Source: Candidatus Obscuribacterales bacterium
Lineage (GTDB): Bacteria > Cyanobacteriota > Vampirovibrionia > Obscuribacterales > Obscuribacteraceae
Assembly: GCA_019745415.1 (NCBI GenBank)
Contig: JAIETF010000049.1
Coordinates: forward strand, 1 to 58,876
Length of the DNA: 58,876 nucleotides
Direction of reading: 5' to 3'
This document shows, piece by piece, positions 52,865-58,876 of the stretch. Positions within the stretch are counted from its first letter, which is position 1. Each line of letters begins with the position of its first letter. The notes under the pieces were generated by a model. The model made no database searches. It saw only the letters and a list, made by a program, of their open reading frames with translations, and was not told the DNA's origin. The position numbers were made by a program, and so were the translations under genes.

Positions 52865-54685
52865 CTAAGAATCGAGCGGAACTGTAAATATGAAACTTGT
52901 ACCAGGTTCTTTCGTCTGATTGCTTTCCGCCCATATTGAGCCGCCGTGCATTTCCACAAGGGCTTTGCAGATCGTCAATCCGAGTCCGCTGCCGCCTTTC
53001 TCTCTGGCATCCCTTTCTTCCACCTGAGCGAATTCCTTGAAGATCTCATGCAGTTTCTCTCTGGGGATACCGCGACCTTGGTCTTGCACTCTTATCTTTA
53101 CCAATTGTCCGACCACTTCAGCCGACAAGACGATTGTGCTTCTTTCTGGAGAGAACTTGATAGCGTTGCCGATAAGATTGACCAGCACCTGGGTGATGCG
53201 GTCAGGATCAGCATAAACCTCGCGCTCAAGCTCGCCTTGAATTCTAATTTCAATTTGCTTTTGTTGGCTCAGGGCAAGCACTGTATCTAGTGCTAAGTCG
53301 AAGAGTTCTCCCGTCAGAATCTTGACTTTCTGAAGCTTTAATTGTCCGGCTCGGATCTTCTCAATATCTAGTAGATCGTTGATTAATAGTGACATCCTGG
53401 CGCTAGCCTTATCGGCTCGCTCAATCAGTTTCTTCGCTTGTTGGTCGAGATTGCCGCTCATGCCTGAATCGAGCATCTCTAGTACATGTCTAACGGCTGT
53501 GAGTGGCGTGCGCAGGTCGTGCGTTACCATCTTCACCACTTCTTGGCGCAGTCGCTCGGCGTCTTTCCTTTCCGTTATGTCATGCAAAACGCAGAAGAGA
53601 GCGCCCTCTTCGCTGGACCAGTGCACAGACCAAAGTACATCAATCAATTTTCCATCCGCCCGGTACATTTGTACTTCGAACTGGGCATTGCTGTTTCGAG
53701 TATTTTCAAGGGCGGTCGAAACTCGCTCGATATCTGTTTCAGGCATTAAGTCAGTGAAGAAGCGTCCCTCGAGATTTTGTGCTTCGATGCCGAACATATT
53801 GAACGAAGCTTTACTGACCGATGTAAATTTGCCTTCTTTAGAGATTGAGCAGATTAAATCGCGGGCGTTTTCGAGAATCGCACGCTCTCTGTGATTAGCT
53901 TCTTCTAGTGTCTCAACCATATTGGTGAAGACCAGATCGACTCTGGCAATTTCATCAGTGCCTTCAATCGGACCGCCTAAGGCTTCACCTCGGGCTACCG
54001 CTGATGCTTTCTCTGCTAGACGTGCCAACCTTTTCGTTAGTGAATTGGTAACTAAATATGCCAGCAGCAAACTAAAAAATACTGATGAGAAAAGCAAAAC
54101 ATTGATCAGGGTTTGGACAGCACTATTCTTCTCACTTTGGGCTTGCGCTGCGGCGCGACTTTCTTCTCGCACTTCCTTGTTTAGCTCAAGCAGCTCGGGG
54201 CTGACCATTGCTCTAGCATAGCGACCGAGATGTTTCTTTATATAAGAGAAGCGCTCTAGGTCTCCGGCGGCAAAGGCTTGAACACCGGTTTCGATTTCCT
54301 TGGATGCCTGTTTGTAAGCTGTTTCGGTATCGGCAATCACTTGCCTTTGTTTGCGATTCTCGGCTGTCAGCAACTTTAGGCGGGTTAACTCATTTTCGAC
54401 TTTGGCTCTTTCGGCTATGTGAAAGTCGCTGGTGTTGCCTTCTTTGACCAGGTTCCCTAGTTTGTTGGTCGTGATTAGGGTGTAAAGCTCTTTGATTAGT
54501 GAATTTGTGCAGTCACTGATTTCGGCTTGTTTAATTGCTTCTCTTGCGGCGCTGTCTGCTTGCTTAACTGCTTCCTGCAGCATAAGCACGGCGGCAATTT
54601 CAAAGCCGAGCGGTACCAGCACGAGCAGCAAACCCTTTTTTACTATCGAGATATTTGGCACTAGTAGTTCTTTTGCTGCTGGCAT
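52865..54685 (-). CDS. Membrane sensor histidine kinase (HAMP-PAS-HisKA-HATPase)
   Basis: The protein has 606 residues. TM1 (residues 17-38) and TM2 (about 190-212) enclose a helical extracytoplasmic sensor of about 150 residues like a CHASE3 or four-helix bundle. Then come HAMP (about 213-265), PAS (about 275-385, ending HDITERK), HisKA with the phospho-acceptor in VTHDLRTPL, and the ATPase domain with NLIGNAIKFSP, DQGRGIP and GGSGLGLTI. It faces a response-regulator gene across a 154-nt divergent gap, which should be its partner. The stimulus is unknown. Confidence 0.92.
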   Translation of the reverse strand: MPAAKELLVPNISIVKKGLLLVLVPLGFEIAAVLMLQEAVKQADSAAREAIKQAEISDCTNSLIKELYTLITTNKLGNLVKEGNTSDFHIAERAKVENELTRLKLLTAENRKQRQVIADTETAYKQASKEIETGVQAFAAGDLERFSYIKKHLGRYARAMVSPELLELNKEVREESRAAAQAQSEKNSAVQTLINVLLFSSVFFSLLLAYLVTNSLTKRLARLAEKASAVARGEALGGPIEGTDEIARVDLVFTNMVETLEEANHRERAILENARDLICSISKEGKFTSVSKASFNMFGIEAQNLEGRFFTDLMPETDIERVSTALENTRNSNAQFEVQMYRADGKLIDVLWSVHWSSEEGALFCVLHDITERKDAERLRQEVVKMVTHDLRTPLTAVRHVLEMLDSGMSGNLDQQAKKLIERADKASARMSLLINDLLDIEKIRAGQLKLQKVKILTGELFDLALDTVLALSQQKQIEIRIQGELEREVYADPDRITQVLVNLIGNAIKFSPERSTIVLSAEVVGQLVKIRVQDQGRGIPREKLHEIFKEFAQVEERDAREKGGSGLGLTICKALVEMHGGSIWAESNQTKEPGTSFIFTVPLDS

Positions 54686-54774
54686 GCGCTTGCCTTAGAC
54701 AATCAATTTGGGATCGAACCAGGCTTCCTTCAGTCGTCCTGGTAATTATCCATGATTTGCTCTGCCTGAGGTGT

Positions 54775-54788
54775 ATTCTACTTAGAAT
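54775..54788. promoter_or_regulatory. Palindrome in the kinase-regulator divergent gap
   Basis: ATTCTA-CT-TAGAAT is a 14-bp palindrome about 52 nt before the response-regulator ATG. It may be a regulator-binding site controlling both genes. Confidence 0.35.
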
Positions 54789-54839
54789 CGTGGAATATTT
54801 TCCGAAGTCGATGAGACTTGATAACAGGAGTGCCCTGCA

Positions 54840-55511
54840 ATGGCAAAGATTTTGCTGGTGGAAGATGATGCGGATATTCAGTTCACCGTTTCCACTGTGC
54901 TGACAAGAGATATGCATACGGTGGAGGCGGTTGGTGACGGCATAGAAGCAAGCGACCGTCTCTTTGCCTGTACCTATGATTTGATTATTCTCGACCTCGA
55001 TTTACCTAGGCGCAATGGCTTGCAGGTCTGTCGCGAATTTAGAGACCAGGGCGGGAAAACTCCTATACTTATGCTTACGGCAAAATCCACAATCGAAGAA
55101 AAAGCCGGCGGTCTAGATTGCGGTGCCGATGATTACTTGACCAAACCATTTGATACGAGGGAATTGCAAGCCCGCTTAAGAGCACTGCTGCGTCGCCCCT
55201 CAGACATATTGCAGAGCACAATTCTGCGCTACGGACCGCTTGAGTTAAATACTAGTACCAGAACGCTGTCGCGTGGCGGTGAAGCCGTATATCTGGTTCC
55301 CCGTGATTTTGAGCTACTCGAGTTCTTTATGCGTCATCCTGGGCAAGTCTTCAGCACAGAAGCCTTATTGGAGAGAGTCTGGCATACCGATAAAGAAGTA
55401 TCGCCCGACGCGTTGCGTTCTTCCCTGAAGCGAGTGCGCCAGAAAATAGGTGATACTAATTGTAGTATCATTGAGAACTTGCCTAAAGTTGGCTACCGAT
55501 TTCAAGTTTAG
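54840..55511 (+). CDS. OmpR-family response regulator, partner of the adjacent kinase
   Basis: The protein has 223 residues. Receiver domain: VEDD, phospho-acceptor Asp52 in IILDLDLP, LTAKS, TKPFD. Winged helix: YLVPRDFELLEFFMRHPGQ, then DALRSSLKRVRQKIG and LPKVGYRF. The regulator is divergent to the histidine kinase and probably takes its phosphate. The C-terminal part is close to the usual OmpR/PhoB form. AGGAG lies about 9 nt before ATG 54840. Confidence 0.92.
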   Translation: MAKILLVEDDADIQFTVSTVLTRDMHTVEAVGDGIEASDRLFACTYDLIILDLDLPRRNGLQVCREFRDQGGKTPILMLTAKSTIEEKAGGLDCGADDYLTKPFDTRELQARLRALLRRPSDILQSTILRYGPLELNTSTRTLSRGGEAVYLVPRDFELLEFFMRHPGQVFSTEALLERVWHTDKEVSPDALRSSLKRVRQKIGDTNCSIIENLPKVGYRFQV

Positions 55512-55608
55512 ATTTCGCCCTCTACCTTTGACGTGCAGGCTAGTCAAACTTTGGTGCAGGGTACGCAAGCTTCGGTGCGGGGGACTATTCTAAGTCTGTA
55601 TACGCTCG

Positions 55609-56322
55609 TCAACCGAGCGCGCCTGGTTTGGGCAGCATTTTTACCAGTTCCGCTGTTGGGTAGAGTGGTATCATTTCGCTTAACCATTGCGGAATCAGTT
55701 TTCTGTAGTGAACGATAGAAAGCATCTCTCTGTATGTGAAACGCTGGAGCGTGCACTGCACTTTGTCTGCGGTACAAAGCGCTTCGCCCAGAAGCCATAG
55801 ATCGCGAAGAGCTCGACCGAGGCGGCTATCACTCAGTGCTAGCTTCCGCGGTGCCATCGCCAGTAGTTCTGCCTTCCGTTCGGAAGGAGTAAATAGGAGG
55901 CTAGTTGAATGACCGTCGCCAAAGTACTTAGAGTCCAGGATGCGAGCTTTCTTCATGGATTTTTGACCATGTTTGCAGGATTTGCAGGTTGAGTCGGTCG
56001 GCGCCTCCTTCTCTACTAGCTTGTTTGCAAAGGCTAGCCTCTTCGTTAGATAGATCTCGGTTTCGGTTGGTCTAGGTATATCTTTATCAGGATGCAGCTT
56101 TCGGAAGACACCACGGGTTAGTCTTTCCAGATAGCCCTTCTTTACTGATTGCGAGGTGAACTGATCGACCGAGCTTCTGCTGGCAAATGGTAGAAGGTCT
56201 CTGCTTGTAAACATGGCTTGGTATGAAAGTCTTTTGACATAGAGTTGCATTAGGTCTGTTGTTCTCTGGGAATTTGGTTTTGATTTTGGGCGGTTTGGCT
56301 TCTCTGGTTGTTGTTCTTTCAT
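55609..56322 (-). CDS. Second orphan AbiEi-like (DUF6088-type) winged-helix protein
   Basis: The protein has 237 residues and is a paralogue of the 2028-2810 product. The shared N-terminal motif reads AMFTSRDLLPFASRSSVDQF...KKGYLERLTRGVFRK. The shared C-terminal motifs are GRALRDLWLLGEAL and PQWLSEMIPLYPTAELV. The middle differs and has two cysteines in STCKSCKHG, absent from the paralogue. As with the first copy, no AbiEii-type toxin gene is adjacent. The gene follows the NCS2 permease on the same strand after 141 nt and converges on the response regulator. AAGGAAAAAACG leads into ATG 56322. Function as antitoxin, repressor or DNA-binding accessory factor is undecided. Confidence 0.65.
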   Translation of the reverse strand: MKEQQPEKPNRPKSKPNSQRTTDLMQLYVKRLSYQAMFTSRDLLPFASRSSVDQFTSQSVKKGYLERLTRGVFRKLHPDKDIPRPTETEIYLTKRLAFANKLVEKEAPTDSTCKSCKHGQKSMKKARILDSKYFGDGHSTSLLFTPSERKAELLAMAPRKLALSDSRLGRALRDLWLLGEALCTADKVQCTLQRFTYREMLSIVHYRKLIPQWLSEMIPLYPTAELVKMLPKPGALG

Positions 56323-56429
56323 CGTTTTTTCCTTCTTGATATGAAGAATGCAGATCTAGAGAAAAACGCAGAAATTTCTCAACATCTTCTCCAATTACAA
56401 AAACGAAGAATTCGCTCAAAAAGTTCAAA

Positions 56430-56456
56430 GAAATCACCCTGATTTAATCTTTCGTC
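56430..56456 (-). terminator. Weak hairpin after the purine permease gene
   Basis: On the minus strand AAATCA-GGG-TGATTT with flanking AAAG/CTTT arms gives a small hairpin 8 nt after the permease stop. The T-run is short. Confidence 0.35.
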
Positions 56457-56463
56457 TTCCAAA

Positions 56464-57846
56464 TTAATGAGGTAAGCCGAACACGAAATACATAAGACAA
56501 AGCAATCCAAGCATCACTGCTCCGCCATTCAAATCTCGAACTCGCCCCGTGAAAATCTTAAGAACCAAATAGAGAACTAGTCCAGCTGTCAAGCCGTTTG
56601 CGATGCTGTAAGTAAAAACCATAATGGCGATAGTGGCAAAAGCCGGGAAGGCTTCAGTAAGGTCCTCTATATCTATGAATTTGACTGAATTAAGCATCAA
56701 CAGACCTACGCATATCAGAGCTGGTCCATATGCGAACTTGAGATTCTGTAAGGGTTCGATCAGCGGTATGAAAAAAGCAGAAATGGCAAAGAGCCCAGCA
56801 GTTGTTATTGATGCAAGCCCTGTTCTTGCCCCTTCTCTAATACCAGCGGCTGACTCGATAAAGGCACCGCTGGTAGATGAACCAACTAGGGCGGAAAAGA
56901 TACAAGAGGCAGCGTCTGCAATCATTGGTTTTTCTACGTCGGTAAGATTGCCCTTTTCATCCAGCATGCCACAGTTTGCGCCTACGCCGACAATTGTGGA
57001 TAGGGTATCGAGAAAGCTCATGAGAAAGAGTGTTAGAAGTATCGGCAGGAAAGAGAGCTTCAGACAACTGAGGATATCGAGATGAAGGAAAATCGGTTCT
57101 AATGTGTAATCGCCGCTGAAAGGTAGAGAGAAGATAGCCTTGGGTCCTTGACTGACTCCAAGGACGAGACCGAGGCTGGCGCTTGCGATAATTCCGATCA
57201 GTATGGCGCCCCTGATCTTTCTAATCATTAGAACGCCAGTAAGAATTGTGCCGAAGATAGCTACCAAAACTTTGGGGTCATGCAGATGTCCTAGTTTGAG
57301 CGGGACAGGCGGGTTGATTAGTGTTAGACCGTCTGCTGCCAGTAAAGATTTGACCGGCATATTGGTTACGGCAGATTCGATTATGCCTGTTTCGTACAAG
57401 CCAATCATGGCGAGGAATAGTCCTATTCCAGCCGCGAAGCTGTGTTTCATTGATAGTGAGATGGAATTAGCCAACCAAGGTCTTATCTTAAATAGAGCCA
57501 TCAGGAGGAAGATTATGCCGCTGATAAATACGGCTCCTAGCCTTTGCTGCCAGCCTATTCCCATGGCTGCCAGTCCAAAGGCAATGAAGGCATTTTCTCC
57601 CATGTAAGGGGCGACGGCCAGTGGTCGATTGACGTATAGACCCATAAGTAAGCAGCCAAAGACCGAGGTGAGAATGGTCGCCACTGTGGATGGTGCCGTC
57701 GGTATGCCTGCGAAAGCAAGAATGGCAGGATTGACTACGATAATGTAGGCCATCGTCAGGAAGGTCGTTAGTCCGCCGAGCATTTCGGTCTTGACTGATG
57801 AGCCTCTCTCTTTGATCTTGAAATAGTCGTGCAAAAGCTTCTTCAC
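56464..57846 (-). CDS. NCS2-family adenine/guanine/hypoxanthine permease (AzgA-like)
   Basis: The protein has 460 residues with about a dozen hydrophobic segments. The opening FKIKERGSSVKTEMLGGLTTFLTMAYIIVVNP (motif LGGLTTFLTMAYII), YMGENAFIAFG, SFLDTLSTIVGVG and SSTSGAFIESAAGIREGARTGL (motif ESAAGIREGARTG) are those of the AzgA/PbuG group of purine-base proton symporters. The acidic residues in these segments bind the base. The gene fits a salvage route complementing the de novo operon 25 kb away. ATG 57846 is placed just before MKKLLHDYF. Confidence 0.92.
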   Translation of the reverse strand: MKKLLHDYFKIKERGSSVKTEMLGGLTTFLTMAYIIVVNPAILAFAGIPTAPSTVATILTSVFGCLLMGLYVNRPLAVAPYMGENAFIAFGLAAMGIGWQQRLGAVFISGIIFLLMALFKIRPWLANSISLSMKHSFAAGIGLFLAMIGLYETGIIESAVTNMPVKSLLAADGLTLINPPVPLKLGHLHDPKVLVAIFGTILTGVLMIRKIRGAILIGIIASASLGLVLGVSQGPKAIFSLPFSGDYTLEPIFLHLDILSCLKLSFLPILLTLFLMSFLDTLSTIVGVGANCGMLDEKGNLTDVEKPMIADAASCIFSALVGSSTSGAFIESAAGIREGARTGLASITTAGLFAISAFFIPLIEPLQNLKFAYGPALICVGLLMLNSVKFIDIEDLTEAFPAFATIAIMVFTYSIANGLTAGLVLYLVLKIFTGRVRDLNGGAVMLGLLCLMYFVFGLPH

Positions 57847-57853
57847 GACATTG

Positions 57854-58867
57854 CTAAATTAATTCGTTCTCTCGAGCCCAATTCACTTCTTTTGCGATTG
57901 CTGATTTCAGGTCGCTAGAAGGTTTGAAACCAGTGGCTTGTACGAACTTACTTATTGAACAGGTTGTTTCTGTTGCTAATTTCTCAATTTGTTCTGGAGT
58001 GACTGGTACCTTGCCCGGCATGAAGGTGCGAGCTATGCCGGCGCCTATCTTGAGCAGACCTTCCGGTACTGAGGGGAACTTTTTGGTCACGCCTAGCACT
58101 TCGGCAATTGTATCGACAAGCTCTTTGGTGGATACTGGTTCGGGATTGGCAATGTTGTAGATGTTGAAGCCTTGAGGGGCGCGCGCCACCGCTAGCAAAA
58201 TGGCGTCGGCGAGGTCATTGGCATAAATCAGGCTCTTGGGTGTGACGCCGCCTGAGACGTGCACATATTCTTCCTTTTGCACTTGCTTGATGAGCGACAA
58301 CATATTGCCGCGATCGCCTTCTCCAAAAACAAGAGACGGCCTCAGTACCACCAATTTTGGAATGCGACCGTTAAGTGTTTGCAGGTAGTTTTCGCTTGTC
58401 GCTTTTGATACTGCATATGGTGTTTTTGGTTGGGGCGCGGTTTCTTCTGAGATGTTTTTGAACGGACCTTTGCCGTATACAGCCGAGGTAGATAGGAAAA
58501 CTAGTGTTTGCACGCCGGTGGCTAGGCAAGCCTCAGCTAGCAATTGTGTGGCTCTCACATTCACCACTTCGTACTCTTGATAAGCGGCTTGCTCGTTGTG
58601 CACTAAACCGGCGCAGTGAATGACTACATCGCAATCTTTAGTAAGAGCCTGCATTTCTTGCATGCCCACTCTTGTAAAGTCAGCTTGTTCAAACTCTACA
58701 AGAGTAATATCCATATGGCGACCGAGTTTTGCTCTAGCGGCCAAGCGGTCGCGCACCTGGGTTTTTATCAAGGCGCCCGGTCTGGCGAGAAGTTTTGCAA
58801 GGACTGCGGAGCCAATCATGCCGCTTCCGCCTGTTACCAGAATTTTTTTCAAGCCACCCGCACTCAT
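57854..58867 (-). CDS. NAD-dependent epimerase/dehydratase (extended SDR)
   Basis: The protein has 337 residues. The NAD motif TGGSGMIGS is near residue 12. VIHCAGLVHN, STSAVYGKGP and the catalytic YAVSK complete the extended SDR pattern. LRPSLVFGEGDRGNM and IYANDLADAILLAV place it among UDP-sugar or dTDP-sugar epimerases/reductases, but the substrate is open. It ends 8 nt before the purine permease gene starts, so the two are probably one unit. The upstream control region lies outside the window. Confidence 0.8.
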   Translation of the reverse strand: MSAGGLKKILVTGGSGMIGSAVLAKLLARPGALIKTQVRDRLAARAKLGRHMDITLVEFEQADFTRVGMQEMQALTKDCDVVIHCAGLVHNEQAAYQEYEVVNVRATQLLAEACLATGVQTLVFLSTSAVYGKGPFKNISEETAPQPKTPYAVSKATSENYLQTLNGRIPKLVVLRPSLVFGEGDRGNMLSLIKQVQKEEYVHVSGGVTPKSLIYANDLADAILLAVARAPQGFNIYNIANPEPVSTKELVDTIAEVLGVTKKFPSVPEGLLKIGAGIARTFMPGKVPVTPEQIEKLATETTCSISKFVQATGFKPSSDLKSAIAKEVNWARENELI

Positions 58868-58876
58868 ATTTTGCCG

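Overview
The window looks like chromosome of a Gram-negative-type bacterium of middling GC content, most plausibly a non-photosynthetic relative of cyanobacteria (Melainabacteria/Vampirovibrionia, Obscuribacter-like). This placement is inference. It rests on the F1 ATPase beta and epsilon genes standing apart from the other atp genes, as in cyanobacteria, and on a GyrA whose GyrA-box region reads NTRGVTG rather than QRRGGKG. Lipobox proteins, a TonB-like C-terminal domain, many exported TPR proteins and cell-wall genes fit a two-membrane envelope. There is no rRNA, no CRISPR array, no transposase and no clear prophage.

Layout. (1) 1-3.7 kb: an array of near-identical, secreted, two-helix VirB2/TrbC-like pilin genes (one 3' end, two complete). 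The two complete copies have their own promoters with the same hexamers and spacing. An exported lipoprotein and an orphan AbiEi-like winged-helix gene lie between copies. (2) 4-11.8 kb: a degenerate ThiF-like protein, an exported QDFYSHS-motif protein, a DEDDh exonuclease joined to a WYL-like domain, an exported TPR protein, pyrE, a class I amidotransferase, a nucleotide-sugar epimerase, a CAU tRNA and a TonB-like protein. (3) 11.9-19.4 kb: tilS, ftsH, an Amidase_3 protein without a visible signal peptide, an aldehyde dehydrogenase and an XRE-PAS regulator whose PAS looks like a LOV domain without its cysteine. (4) 19.7-33.6 kb: a tightly packed purine operon, purF-C-D-N-SL-Q-M-H-E-K, followed by a phosphodiester glycosidase-family protein. 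Only purB of the IMP pathway is missing. PurD carries an in-frame 27-bp repeat expansion and PurL is a long PurS-PurL type. (5) 33.6-35.7 kb: an ~800-nt gap with a possible structured RNA, then an MFS transporter. (6) 35.7-44.6 kb: atpD and atpC with a ClpP-like serine protease gene between them, a DUF1292 protein, lysS with a small partner gene, and gyrA. (7) 44.7-58.9 kb: small unknowns, an LRV-repeat protein, two OmpR-type regulators (one paired with a PAS histidine kinase), a membrane TPR protein, an MscS channel, two related low-complexity unknowns separated by a 9-bp tandem repeat, a second AbiEi-like protein, an NCS2 purine permease and a sugar-type epimerase.

Together the genes are mostly housekeeping (IMP and pyrimidine synthesis, tRNA modification, ATP synthesis, proteolysis, DNA topology). 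The accessory or unusual features are the pilin array with its AbiEi-like neighbour, the ClpP-like gene inside the ATP synthase pair, the exonuclease-WYL fusion, the repeat-bearing PurD, the low-complexity pair at 51-53 kb and the candidate RNA near 33.8 kb.
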